Below, piece after piece: positions 37,311 to 46,532 of a stretch of 64,000 nucleotides of DNA (position 1 is its first letter; the number at the start of each line of letters is the position of its first letter). The DNA is taken from contig CBDFKC010000004.1 of the NCBI GenBank assembly GCA_965248685.1, positions 992,001 through 1,056,000 of the forward strand. Direction: 5' to 3'. The notes below the pieces were generated by a model, which saw only the letters and a list, made by a program, of their open reading frames with translations, searched no databases and was not told the DNA's origin. A program made the translations under genes and the position numbers. The stretch is from VYFG01 sp965248685 (GTDB lineage Bacteria; Pseudomonadota; Gammaproteobacteria; Arenicellales; Poriferihabitantaceae).

Positions 37311-38861
37311 ATGCCAGCCACGAGGTTGTCCGTGAGAAAGATCAAAGAAGTGCTGCGTCTGAAGGCCAGTGGGGTGAGCGACCGTCATATCGCGACCTGC
37401 TGCGGGATCAGTCGTACCACTGTTTCAAACTATCTGCGCCGCAGTCATCAGGAGGGCGTGTCCTGGCCAATACCTGCAGAATTGAGTGATGCGGCGTTGG
37501 AATCCCGTCTGTTTCCGGTCACACCGGCCTTGTCCAGGCATGATCGAACGAAGCCCGACTGGCCCGTCGTTTATAGAGAACTCAAGCGCAAAGGGGTCAC
37601 TCTGTTTTTACTCTGGCAGGAATATCGTTCGGCACATAGCGAGGGTTATCAATATAGCTGGTTCTGCGACCAGTATCGCCACTGGCTCGGCACCCGGGAT
37701 CTCGTGATGCGCCAGCAGCACCGGGCAGGAGAAAAGCTGTTTGTGGATTATGCGGGTCAAACCGTACCGATTATCGATCAGCACACCGGAGAAGCGAGAA
37801 TGGCCCAGATCTTTGTAGCCGTTCTCGGCGCCTCCAATTACACTTTTGCCGAAGCGACCTGGACCCAGGGACTGCCAGATTGGATCGGTTCCCATCAAAG
37901 GGCTTTTACCTTTCTCGGCGGTGTACCTCAGATTGTGGTCCCCGATAACTTGAAAAGCGGTATCCACAAAGCCCATCGGTATGAGCCCGATATCAATCCG
38001 ACCTACCAGGAATTGGCGACCCACTATGCAGTGACCGTGATCCCGGCGCGGGTCCGTCGCCCAAAAGATAAAGCCAAAGCAGAGGTTGGCGTACAAATTG
38101 TCGAGCGCTGGATTCTTGCTGCACTGCGCCACCGGTCCTTCTTCTCCCTGGCAGAGCTCAATCAGGCCATCAAAGGATTACTGGAGCGGTTGAATACGCG
38201 GTCATTCAAGAAACTCCCCGGATGCCGACAGACCCTGTTTGCCTCAGTTGATCAGCCTGCCTTACATCCATTGCCAATAACTCCGTATGCCTACGCCGAA
38301 TGGAAAAAGGTCCGGGTCCACATCGATTACCATATCGAAGTCGATCGACATTACTACTCTGTTCCTTACCAACTGACCGGCAAACAGTTGGAGGCACGCC
38401 TCACGGCTCAAACCGTTGAGTGCTTCCAAAAAGGTAAACGGGTCGCCAGCCATCTCCGTTCCCATCGCAAGGGTGGCCATACCACGGTGCGCGAACACAT
38501 GCCCAAAAGCCATCAGCAGTATGGCGACTGGTCGCCCAAACGACTGGTGCAATGGGCAGAAAAAGCCGGGCCTGCCACGGCCCAGTTGATTACTACTATC
38601 CTCTCTGCCAGACGGCACCCGGAACAAGGCTACCGTTCTTGTCTCGGTATTCTCCGACTCGGCAAAGCCTACAGCCCGGAACGGCTCGAAGCAGCATGTG
38701 GCCGGGCGCTCCTATTGGGCTCACATCGATACCAAAGCGTTGAGTCCATCCTCAAGAACGGGCTGGACAGACAGCCCTTGCCTGAATCGTCGGATCAAAC
38801 CGAACAGCAAACATTGCCCGAGGATCACGACAATGTGCGGGGTTCTTCTTATTACCAATAA
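37311..38861 (+). CDS. istA: IS21 transposase IstA (element 1)
   Basis: A 516-aa DDE transposase. The N-terminal helix-turn-helix is DRHIATCCGISRTTVSNYLR; the rve-type catalytic core has Asp in KLFVDYAGQTVPI, Asp in QIVVPDNLKSGI and Glu in KDKAKAEVGVQI. The RHYYSVPYQLTG segment is typical of IstA. It is followed 32 bases later by istB. No internal stop is seen. About half of its residues look shared with the IstA at 43842, so the two elements belong to the same family but are separate lineages. Confidence 0.94.
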   Translation: MPATRLSVRKIKEVLRLKASGVSDRHIATCCGISRTTVSNYLRRSHQEGVSWPIPAELSDAALESRLFPVTPALSRHDRTKPDWPVVYRELKRKGVTLFLLWQEYRSAHSEGYQYSWFCDQYRHWLGTRDLVMRQQHRAGEKLFVDYAGQTVPIIDQHTGEARMAQIFVAVLGASNYTFAEATWTQGLPDWIGSHQRAFTFLGGVPQIVVPDNLKSGIHKAHRYEPDINPTYQELATHYAVTVIPARVRRPKDKAKAEVGVQIVERWILAALRHRSFFSLAELNQAIKGLLERLNTRSFKKLPGCRQTLFASVDQPALHPLPITPYAYAEWKKVRVHIDYHIEVDRHYYSVPYQLTGKQLEARLTAQTVECFQKGKRVASHLRSHRKGGHTTVREHMPKSHQQYGDWSPKRLVQWAEKAGPATAQLITTILSARRHPEQGYRSCLGILRLGKAYSPERLEAACGRALLLGSHRYQSVESILKNGLDRQPLPESSDQTEQQTLPEDHDNVRGSSYYQ

Positions 38862-38893
38862 CCAACATTTAATCAACCAAAGAGGACATTACT

Positions 38894-39652
38894 ATGCTCA
38901 ATCATCCTACCCTGGATAAATTACAAACCCTCCGCTTCGTCGGCATGGCCAAGGCATTATCAGAACAAATGGCCATTCCGGATATCGAAGAACTCAGCTT
39001 CGAGGAACGCCTCGGACTTCTTATTGACCGGGAAGTGACCGAACGGGAAGACCGGCGATTACACACCCGGCTACGGCAGGCGAAACTCAAACACGATGCC
39101 TGTATAGAAGATATGGATTATCGGCATCCACGACAGTTGGATAAATCTCTGGTTCTTGATCTGGCGCGGTGTCAGTGGATCAAGCGACATCTGAATATCC
39201 TGATCGTGGGGCCAACCGGTGTCGGCAAAACCTGGATCGCCTGCGCCCTGGCACACAAGGCCTGTTGTGAAGGGCATCATGCGCTTTATCTACGGTTACC
39301 GCGGTTGCTTGAAGCACTACCCATCGCTAAAGGGGATGGTAGTTATGCCAAGTTACTGGCCCGACTGGCAAAGATCGATGTCTTGATCATTGATGATTGG
39401 GGATTATCTCCCCTGAAGGCAGAGCAACGCCGGGACTTGCTTGAGATTGTTGAAGACCGGCATGATCGTCGATCTACCATCGTGACCAGTCAATTACCGA
39501 TCGAACAGTGGCATGACATGATCGGTGATCCAACACTGGCTGATGCCATCCTCGACCGACTGGTACACAACGCTTATAAAATAAGCTTAAAAGGCGAGTC
39601 CATGCGAAAACATAAGGCAAAGTTGACTTCATCACTACTCAATCAGTCATAA
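38894..39652 (+). CDS. istB: IS21 helper ATPase IstB (element 1)
   Basis: A 252-aa AAA+ ATPase that assists IstA in target selection. Walker A is VGPTGVGKTW, Walker B VLIIDDWGL, and the N-terminal TLRFVGMAKALSEQM plus C-terminal ILDRLVHNAYKISLKGESMR are standard IstB features. Full length. Confidence 0.94.
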   Translation: MLNHPTLDKLQTLRFVGMAKALSEQMAIPDIEELSFEERLGLLIDREVTEREDRRLHTRLRQAKLKHDACIEDMDYRHPRQLDKSLVLDLARCQWIKRHLNILIVGPTGVGKTWIACALAHKACCEGHHALYLRLPRLLEALPIAKGDGSYAKLLARLAKIDVLIIDDWGLSPLKAEQRRDLLEIVEDRHDRRSTIVTSQLPIEQWHDMIGDPTLADAILDRLVHNAYKISLKGESMRKHKAKLTSSLLNQS

Positions 39653-39727
39653 TACCCAAAACCCGCGTCGCTATCGCTCCGATCAGTGGCAACCTTGGCC
39701 CGGTTTGGGTGGCAACCTTCCTCTGGA

Positions 39728-40537
39728 TTAGGTGGCAACCTTCAGCGGAATACGCAGGAAGTCAAAATATCCTGGGCTATGAATTTCGTTTTTAACAAGG
39801 CTTTTGACGTATTGGGGAATATCAGTGTGACAAACACATGACTGATAGAATATCGCCACACCTGTATTTTTAGTAAAGATGGCTTCTTCATCATAGCAAA
39901 GCGCCTTTGGAACCGGTATATAGTTGTTGCGGGTAGAGAAGAAAAGTTCTTTTGAGCAAGGACTAAAATATCTAATTAAGAAATTGGGTAGGACGGTACT
40001 GGCCTCGAAGTAATTTCTAAACCAGAGATGAGAATCTGGATACTTCGGATGCTGCATACGTTTTCCGAGTGATCGAACTTTATCAGTATCTATCGAATAA
40101 GATCCATCTATAATAAGAATTATGGAATTTTCTCTTAAGGTATTTAGTTCCTTACTAGAGAAAAGGTGAGGGTTGATCACACCATCATCCTTATGCGCAG
40201 TACTTGATCGCATATATTTGTCCCAAATTAAACTATCTCTTTCTAGGATGTGACGAACCGGGGATATTGCTAATCCACCGTATGTCAAATTTGGAATAAT
40301 GACTACTTGATCAGTCTTACTACGCAAGCGTTCAATAAACTTGCGGAGGAGATGGGCTTCCCAGGCAAGGTATACAAGCTCTGCGTATATCTTCTTTTTG
40401 TCCCTCCTTTTGAAATTTTCCATAAAATCAATGTAATTGCTAAGAAGATGATTGTCTATATTTTTAGTCAATATTAGGTCCGAGACTGCCCCCGGGAAAC
40501 CTGGGCAAAATGATAATTTAGTAACCCAGCGAATCAA
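39728..40537 (-). CDS. Phosphoribosyltransferase-like protein, C-terminus replaced by IS21
   Basis: A 269-aa reading frame (TTG start, uncertain). VVIIPNLTYGGLAISPV and SIILIIDGSYSIDTDKV recall the core strands and PRPP-loop position of phosphoribosyltransferases, but the usual paired acidic residues are not exact, so the assignment is tentative. The last nine codons (LRIPLKVAT) come from the right end of IS21 element 1. If the element and one copy of the 7-bp duplication are removed, the frame runs on for about 32 codons into 37127-37033 (including ENLFQLNLDFYQLSAIIYNQ) and stops at 37030, overlapping the SIR2 gene end. The gene was therefore convergent with, and adjacent to, the SIR2 operon before the insertion. 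Confidence 0.6.
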   Translation of the reverse strand: MIRWVTKLSFCPGFPGAVSDLILTKNIDNHLLSNYIDFMENFKRRDKKKIYAELVYLAWEAHLLRKFIERLRSKTDQVVIIPNLTYGGLAISPVRHILERDSLIWDKYMRSSTAHKDDGVINPHLFSSKELNTLRENSIILIIDGSYSIDTDKVRSLGKRMQHPKYPDSHLWFRNYFEASTVLPNFLIRYFSPCSKELFFSTRNNYIPVPKALCYDEEAIFTKNTGVAIFYQSCVCHTDIPQYVKSLVKNEIHSPGYFDFLRIPLKVAT

Positions 40538-40654
40538 TTGTTTTAAATTTACGTATATAATTCATTCAGTTGCAGTATGTTTTTGGGTGTATAGTTAAAG
40601 CCAAATCGAAAATTTCTCGTATGCTGTTTGTAGCGATCAAATGGGAGAGCCAAG

Positions 40655-41500
40655 ATGGTAAGAACAATAACGATAAATAAATGGAGTCAATATCGCAACC
40701 ACGTTTCAAGCGACAGATTCAAAAGCTGGGCATTTAGGGGGCAAGAGAACTCTGGGTGGCCTATATTTAGCTCCCTATCTAGATACTTCCAAAGCTTTGA
40801 CGTACATCGAAAAGCTTGGGCTTTTCAAGAAGAACGTGCGCTCAGAATATTTCGTAGAAAGGCGCAGCTCTATTTAAATTTGGTGCCAGACGTCCACGAT
40901 GCTTTTCAGTGGCTCGCGTTAATGCAGCACCATGGAACACCGACCCGCCTTATAGACTTTACTTGGTCGCCGTACGTTGCTGCCTACTTTGCACTAAAAA
41001 ATTCCACAGAAGAGGCAGCTGTATGGGCGATATTTCCACCTTTAATTGACCACTCAGACGCACAAGAGATACGTAAAGGCGAAATAATAAATACACAGAA
41101 AATGTGGATAAGAGAAAGAGGGCACTACGAAAAATATTTCTTACCAGGAAAAAAGCCATTTGTTATCACAGGAGGTCCAGAGGTAATGAATCAGCGCCTC
41201 ACCGCACAGTCAGGAACATTTGCAGTGCCAGGCGTTATAGATGAATCCCTAGAGTCAGTTCTGGCGGATTATCCTCGGCATGACGAACTTATAGTAAAAT
41301 TTGTATTGGATACAACGAATTTAAGAAAGGAGGCTATGCGGGACCTATATCTCTCTAACATTCGCGAAACAACACTTTTCCCAGATTTGGATGGAATGGC
41401 TCGATCTATAGCTTACGAACTAGAATTTCACTGGGCTTACGACCCGAACACCATGGACCCTGTTGACGGGTTTACGACGCCTCCCTTTGGTATCCCTTAA
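40655..41500 (+). CDS. FRG-domain protein
   Basis: A 281-aa protein with the FRG domain: WAFRGQENSGW near residues 25-35, then LMQHHGTPTRLIDFTWSPYV and AAYFAL, the best conserved part of the family, followed by an AVWAIFPP strand. The biochemical role of FRG domains is not established; they are common in variable and defence-linked loci. GGGAGAG lies 5 bases before the ATG at 40655. It is divergent from the PRTase-like gene (117-base gap) and has no downstream partner, so it may act alone. Confidence 0.85.
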   Translation: MVRTITINKWSQYRNHVSSDRFKSWAFRGQENSGWPIFSSLSRYFQSFDVHRKAWAFQEERALRIFRRKAQLYLNLVPDVHDAFQWLALMQHHGTPTRLIDFTWSPYVAAYFALKNSTEEAAVWAIFPPLIDHSDAQEIRKGEIINTQKMWIRERGHYEKYFLPGKKPFVITGGPEVMNQRLTAQSGTFAVPGVIDESLESVLADYPRHDELIVKFVLDTTNLRKEAMRDLYLSNIRETTLFPDLDGMARSIAYELEFHWAYDPNTMDPVDGFTTPPFGIP

Positions 41501-41785
41501 CCTTACGGAATTTTCAAAACCCTTGTTTAAAAAGAATATCATCGCTGGAAACCAATTCGTCGTGTGTTAGCTTATGGTGCGAATGGAAAATAGGTAGCAA
41601 GATGATCGGATTCAAGAGCTACAGAAATTTATGGTAAGTATAAACTAGCCCAGTTGGCAAGTAATAGTAGTATCTCTACAAACCTAGTTCACTCGCTTCC
41701 TATTCTGTAAACATTAGAAGACGCAGATTAATGGATTACCAGTGAGTCTGCGCAAGATGACGTAATCACAAGAGCCATAATTTAA

Positions 41786-42001
41786 AATGGAGATCTTGTT
41801 GGCAATATTATCGCAACTCTAAAAAATGGAGCACAAAAACACAATCTCGAAATTTCCTATAGGATAGAAGAGCCATTTGGGGGTTTGGGTTTAGCTGCAG
41901 AAGCGGTGAATCAAATCTCAAAATCTGATCGCTATCTAACATCCTATAATCTGGGAAGGCCGTATTCTGCACTTGGTGGAAAGATACTGGTTCAGACTTA
42001 G
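41786..42001 (+). pseudogene. Degenerate transposase remnant (IS3-like C-terminus)
   Basis: A 71-codon fragment with stop codons in frame upstream. Its end, YLTSYNLGRPYSALGG, closely resembles the YNxxRPHSALGG segment near the C-terminus of IS3-family OrfB transposases. The first half (NGDLVGNIIATLKNGAQKHN) does not obviously fit IS3, so the fragment may be a fusion or may come from another source. It marks past insertions near the island's right end. Confidence 0.4.
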
Positions 42002-42269
42002 TGTGACGGACTGCTGAGACTACCGACAGCCGAACCGCTGCTGCTTCCCCACTTATAGATTAATCTACTTGTTCAAAGGAATGGAGGTACTTCTATAGCT
42101 CGTTGTTAAATATTGAAGATGTCGTAGACTAATATCCGATGAAATTTGGTTATTTTGCAATCTAGGTCTCAAATTCAGACTTAAACATATATGGGTAGCA
42201 ATATGGGTAATACAAAATATTTATTCATAAATAGTAATAAAAAACAATAACATATATTAGTTATATTGT

Positions 42270-42285
42270 TCCTCTTTCCGCACCA
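42270..42285 (+). repeat. attR-like copy of the tRNA-Thr 3' end
   Basis: TCCTCTTTCCGCACCA matches the tRNA-Thr 3' terminus at 22264-22280 except for one missing G. It marks the likely right boundary of the island. Confidence 0.7.
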
Positions 42286-42689
42286 AATTTGTACAATAAA
42301 TTCAATAAGATATTGTATTCGACCAATCCTTCCTGGATAACCATGTCGAGGGTTGAGTGCCGGGTTCGAATAATTGGCAAAAAAAGTCCATAATTTGCGA
42401 CGAGCTACGCTGCCTCAGTTAGCAGTACCTGGCAGCGATTGAGTCGCGGGTGCTTGCCGATAAATTTACTGTTATTGGATTGATTATTATTAAAGCGGGA
42501 GCTCGGTGCTATTTACTTAGCACTGTGGTATATCCCTCTAGTATTCAGGTTGGGGTGAGAAATCACTCCAATCTCACTCTGAAAAAATACTACCGTTCGC
42601 AGGCGGCGATTTTACCTATAGAGAAATTGACCTATCCGTCTACTTAATCGGAAACGTATGACGGATAGAGTGTAGATATACTGTTGACG

Positions 42690-43244
42690 CTAACCTGCCA
42701 CTGAGCGATATTGTCGAAGGGTTGAGCCCTGGGGCAGCAAACATAGTAAATGGGCATTTCCGTCTACCGAGACTGTCGCTGGAAATGGCCCCCAGTCGGC
42801 GAAATCATTTTCTCCTCCCTGTCCCTGAAAATTTTGATCGCCGGAAGGTACTCCAATGTTTGTAACTATCTGGTGGCTGTCACCAACGGTAGATGCTTGT
42901 CCCGGGGTATCGGGGAATGCGTCGAATATTCGCAAAATACAATTTCCCGTTGTACCGTTTGGAACATCGTTCCCATAATAGATATGAACCGTTCCACTTA
43001 GCATTGGGTTAACTTGATCAAAATCGTCGGCATCATAGGTTAATGGACAAATTACGAAAAGGGGGACACTAAAGTTGTTGGTGATTCCGTCTTTATTCCA
43101 GGTAAACAGCTGCCCTTGGGCCAGATTGGCTGTCATACATTCGGTACCATGATATTGCTGCTGGGCGGCTTGGGAGGCAGTTGATGCCATCAGTGCGACG
43201 ATAAACAGAGAAGTTGTAAATACAAATTTCTTAAATAATTTCAT
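42690..43244 (-). CDS. Secreted hypothetical protein
   Basis: A 184-aa protein with a textbook signal peptide (KKFVFTTSLFIVALMASTAS then QAA). The mature part has four cysteines (TECMT, VICPL, NCILR, LLCLL) that could form two disulfides, and beta-strand-like text, suggesting a small periplasmic or extracellular domain. A strong AGGAG ribosome site precedes the ATG. I do not recognise the family. It lies alone just outside the island's right end. Confidence 0.75.
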   Translation of the reverse strand: MKLFKKFVFTTSLFIVALMASTASQAAQQQYHGTECMTANLAQGQLFTWNKDGITNNFSVPLFVICPLTYDADDFDQVNPMLSGTVHIYYGNDVPNGTTGNCILRIFDAFPDTPGQASTVGDSHQIVTNIGVPSGDQNFQGQGGENDFADWGPFPATVSVDGNAHLLCLLPQGSTLRQYRSVAG

Positions 43245-43624
43245 TTTGATCTCCTAAAGTTTGGTTAGTCTTAGTAACAATTCCGATTTTGAGGAGTAGA
43301 TTTTTACCGGAGACAAGGTTTAAATCCGTGATAATTACCACATTAAAAGAATCTGTTCCTGTTGGGGTGAGGCGAGATGACAAGGAACCCTAGTGCGAAG
43401 AGATCTCTTTTTAAGTCTGCCCGGTTAAGACTTTTGTCGACGCCCCCCTAGGTAACGAAACATCATTAACAAATGTTTGAGGATGTATAATAATTTTGTG
43501 GAACGTATCTATCAGACTTAACAAAGGCTATGGAAATCGAATTTACACTGCTAAGATTTTTTGGATTTATTACTATCGTGATCGCATGCATATGAGTCTC
43601 GATAATAAGTATTCAGCAACTCAG
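43245..43624. other. Intergenic interval before IS21 element 2
   Basis: About 380 bases containing the upstream region of the secreted-protein gene and the target site of the second IS21 element. I see no gene or structured RNA; short open frames are not supported. Confidence 0.5.
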
Positions 43625-43841
43625 TGCATATTCTGGACGAACGTGAACACCCATTCTGGTTGAACGTGAACAGTGATTCTGGTGCATCGTGAACACCGAT
43701 TCTGATTGATCATGAACACTGATTCCGGTCTGATCGTGAACACTTTTGGCTATTGTCCAGAATCAGTATTCTCGGTGGCCCAATCCGACCAACGTATTGA
43801 ATCTCAACTGCTAATCTGCGCCGTTTTCACACGGTGCCGAT

Positions 43842-45386
43842 ATGCCTACCAAGAGAGTTTCAATGCGACAACTAAGAGAAATACTGCGTCTACGACTATG
43901 CGCTAATCTGTCCCTGCGACAGATCCATTCCAGCCTTCGTATCAGCCTGGGCGTGGCACAAAAAGTGGTCAGCAAGGCCGCAGTGCTTGCCATTGATTGG
44001 CCTGCCATCGATCAACTGGATGACCAACAGCTCGCCCGGCTGTTTTACCCACAGGCGGATACCGTATCCTCGTCCGCCTTCGAATCACCAGACTGGCGGG
44101 AAGTGCATCGTGAACTGCGCCGAAAGGGTGTGACCAAACAGCTCCTGTGGGAAGAATACTGCCAGCAATTCCCTAATCGCTGCTACAGCTATTCCCAGTT
44201 CTGCTTCCTCTACACGGACTGGAAGGCCAAACAAAAGCGCTCCATGCGCCAGACCCACAAAGCAGGGGATAAGCTGTTTGTTGACTATGCTGGCCAAACC
44301 GTCCCCATTGTTAACGGTGATACCGGTGAAGTGCGATTTGCACAGATCTTTGTCGCGGTACTCGGCGCTTCCAATTACACCTACTGTGATGCAACCTGGT
44401 CGCAGACCATCCCGGATTGGTTAGGCAGTCATGCCAGAGCCCTGACCTTTTTCGGCGGGGTGCCCCGACTGATTGTCCCGGACAACCTCAAAAGTGGTGT
44501 TAGTAAAGCCTGTCGCTATGACCCCGATGCTCATCCAGCCTACCAGCAACTCGCTGCCCATTATGGTACCGCGATCATGCCAGCACGTCCGTATAAGCCC
44601 AAGGACAAAGCTAAGGCGGAAGTTGGTGTTCAAATCATCGAGCGCTGGATTCTCGCTCGACTGCGCCATCAAACCTTCTTCTCTCTGGCCGAACTGAATC
44701 AAGCGATAAAAGGATTGCTCGAATGGGCCAACCAGAAACCCTTCAAGCAACTTAAGGGGTCCCGGAAACAATGGTTCGAGTCCATCGACAAACCCGCCTT
44801 ACAGCCCCTCCCTAAACATCCTTACGAATATACCGATATCAAAACCGTACGGGTCAATATCGATTATCACATTCAGTACCAGGACCATCTCTACTCGGTC
44901 CCCCATCATCTGGTCGGAGAGCGTCTCGTCCTGCATGCCAAGGCCTATTTGATTGAGCTCTACTTCCACAATCGTCGGGTCGCCAGTCACCCTAGAAAGT
45001 TCTACCCTGGGGTGACCACCGTGCCAGAACACATGCCACCGGCCCATCAATATCAACACAAATGGACAAGTGCCCGCATCCTGAACTGGGCCCAGGACAT
45101 TGGTGACGAAGTTCGACAATGGGTGCATGTCCAATTCCATAAAAAGGAACACGAGGAACAGGCATTCCGTGTTTGCCTGGGGTTGTTAAATCTCTCCAGA
45201 CAGTATTCCGGCATGCGATTGAATAAAGCTTGTGCCATTGCCAACCAGCAGAAACTCTATCGGCTGAAACAAGTGAAGTCGATCTTACAAAGTCACCAGG
45301 ATCAGTTGATCAGTGATCCGCCTCAACAGGAAACACGGCTTCCTCAAAGCCATGAAAACATCCGTGGACCCCATAGCTTCCATTGA
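43842..45386 (+). CDS. istA: IS21 transposase IstA (element 2)
   Basis: A 514-aa DDE transposase with an N-terminal HTH (NLSLRQIHSSLRISLGVAQK), Asp in KLFVDYAGQTVPI, Asp in LIVPDNLKSGV and Glu in KDKAKAEVGVQI. It has the same domain plan as the IstA at 37311. No internal stop is seen, so it could be active. Confidence 0.94.
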   Translation: MPTKRVSMRQLREILRLRLCANLSLRQIHSSLRISLGVAQKVVSKAAVLAIDWPAIDQLDDQQLARLFYPQADTVSSSAFESPDWREVHRELRRKGVTKQLLWEEYCQQFPNRCYSYSQFCFLYTDWKAKQKRSMRQTHKAGDKLFVDYAGQTVPIVNGDTGEVRFAQIFVAVLGASNYTYCDATWSQTIPDWLGSHARALTFFGGVPRLIVPDNLKSGVSKACRYDPDAHPAYQQLAAHYGTAIMPARPYKPKDKAKAEVGVQIIERWILARLRHQTFFSLAELNQAIKGLLEWANQKPFKQLKGSRKQWFESIDKPALQPLPKHPYEYTDIKTVRVNIDYHIQYQDHLYSVPHHLVGERLVLHAKAYLIELYFHNRRVASHPRKFYPGVTTVPEHMPPAHQYQHKWTSARILNWAQDIGDEVRQWVHVQFHKKEHEEQAFRVCLGLLNLSRQYSGMRLNKACAIANQQKLYRLKQVKSILQSHQDQLISDPPQQETRLPQSHENIRGPHSFH

Positions 45387-45415
45387 CCCTTTACCCAACC
45401 CAAGAGAACCTCATT

Positions 45416-46153
45416 ATGTTACAGCAAACACTCACACAACTTAGAAATCTGAAACTGGCCGGTATGGCCAACGCGCTCGTCCAGCAAACCGAACAGCCAG
45501 GAACTTATGAAGCATTATCCTTCGAGCAACGACTACAATTGCTCACCGATTGTGAACAATCTGATCGTGATCAGCGTCGTCAGAAAAGACTGTTAAAAGC
45601 AGCCCAGTTCAAGTTGACTGCTCATGCCAAAGACATTGATTACCAGCACCCGAGAGGCTTGAAGCAGTCGCTGATGGCATCATTACTACAATGCGAATGG
45701 CTCAGCAAGCATCAGAATATACTGATTACCGGACCTTGTGGAAGTGGTAAAACGTATTTGGCTTGTGCTATCGGACATACCGCTTGCCTGAAGGATTATC
45801 GAGTGAAATATTACCGACTCTCCCGGTTACTGCTGATGCTCAGTCAAGCTAAGGCAGATGGCTCTTATAGCAAGGTGCTCCTGGCGACGGCCAAACTCGA
45901 TTTACTCATCGTGGATGATTGGGGGCTGGAAGCACTCAATGCGGCCCAACGTAATGACTTGATGGAGATCATGGATGATCGACATGGGCATGCGTCCACC
46001 GTGATGATTAGTCAGTTGCCCACTGATCAGTGGTATGCCGCAATCGGCGATAACACCCTGGCCGATGCCATTCTCGACCGCCTCATGCATAACGCCCATC
46101 GGATTAAATTAAAAGGTGAATCGATGCGCAAAACGACCCTTGAGGTTGACTGA
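45416..46153 (+). CDS. istB: IS21 helper ATPase IstB (element 2)
   Basis: A 245-aa AAA+ ATPase: Walker A ITGPCGSGKTY, Walker B LLIVDDWGL, and the C-terminal ILDRLMHNAHRIKLKGESMR. The frame is open from a TTG at 45383, but the ATG at 45416 has an AAGAGAA ribosome site and aligns with other IstB starts. Confidence 0.93.
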   Translation: MLQQTLTQLRNLKLAGMANALVQQTEQPGTYEALSFEQRLQLLTDCEQSDRDQRRQKRLLKAAQFKLTAHAKDIDYQHPRGLKQSLMASLLQCEWLSKHQNILITGPCGSGKTYLACAIGHTACLKDYRVKYYRLSRLLLMLSQAKADGSYSKVLLATAKLDLLIVDDWGLEALNAAQRNDLMEIMDDRHGHASTVMISQLPTDQWYAAIGDNTLADAILDRLMHNAHRIKLKGESMRKTTLEVD

Positions 46154-46288
46154 TCGTGAACACTTAAGGTAAAAAACAACTTCGAACAATACGTTGGTTA
46201 GCCGGTGTTCACCATCCGCCAGAATGGGTGTTCATGATCATCCAGAATCACTGTTCACGATCACCAGAATACGCAACTCAGCACAATA

Positions 46289-46501
46289 ATGGGACGGGAT
46301 AGTAAATATAAGAGTTGGCAGTTTCATGCTTTCACAATTCTTATTGAAGGAGTTTCCGTGTTATTTCTTGGTTTTTTTCTGTGGATTCTTACAGGAACGT
46401 TGTACCTGGTGCTATTAGCAGTACTGATCGTAATACCCGCAAATTCATACCTGGTCGTCGAATTTGTCTGGTTGCTGATTGGGAGTCCGGGCGCTCTTTG
46501 A
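46289..46501 (+). CDS. Possible small membrane protein
   Basis: A 70-codon frame starting just after IS21 element 2. It is dominated by two hydrophobic stretches (TILIEGVSVLFLGFFLWILT and TLYLVLLAVLIVIPANSYLV). No ribosome site is evident and no family is recognised. It may be a genuine small membrane protein or part of a locus broken by the insertion. Confidence 0.35.
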   Translation: MGRDSKYKSWQFHAFTILIEGVSVLFLGFFLWILTGTLYLVLLAVLIVIPANSYLVVEFVWLLIGSPGAL

Positions 46502-46532
46502 TTGAATTCGATGGTCACAGCTTGAGTACCTG

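Larger units (their letters stand above)
37135..39756 (+). mobile_element. IS21-family element 1
   Basis: A 2622-bp element carrying istA and istB. The ends are inverted (TGCGTATTCCG followed 2-3 bases later by GAAGGTTGCCAC) and each holds several copies of the GAAGGTTGCCACC-type repeat: four at the left (37149-37235) and three at the right (39686-39744). A 7-bp target duplication GGAAGTC lies at 37128-37134 and 39757-39763. It has cut the 3' end of the minus-strand gene whose body is at 39764-40537, whose intact stop would lie at 37030. Confidence 0.92.
41501..42689. other. Long gene-poor interval at the right end of the island
   Basis: About 1.2 kb with no intact gene. It holds a degenerate coding remnant (41786-42001) and the attR-like repeat (42270-42285). 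The part from 42286 to 42689 lies outside the island and shows nothing I can support; a 65-codon open frame at 42450 has no ribosome site or recognisable content. Confidence 0.6.
43625..46275 (+). mobile_element. IS21-family element 2
   Basis: A 2651-bp element with istA and istB. The ends read TGCATATTCTGG (left) and the complement of TGCGTATTCTGG (right). Each holds several copies of a CGTGAACACxxATTCTGG-type repeat (five at the left within 43635-43743 and three or four at the right within 46153-46270). A 6-bp target duplication ACTCAG lies at 43619-43624 and 46276-46281. The repeat sequence is unrelated to that of element 1, so this is a separate IS21 lineage. Confidence 0.92.

Noticed and set aside
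42450..42647. 65-codon frame right of the island
   Set aside because: No ribosome site, no recognisable content, and it lies in decayed DNA.
37135..46275. The two IS21 elements as ends of one composite transposon
   Set aside because: Their terminal repeats are unrelated and each has its own complete target duplication, so they inserted independently.
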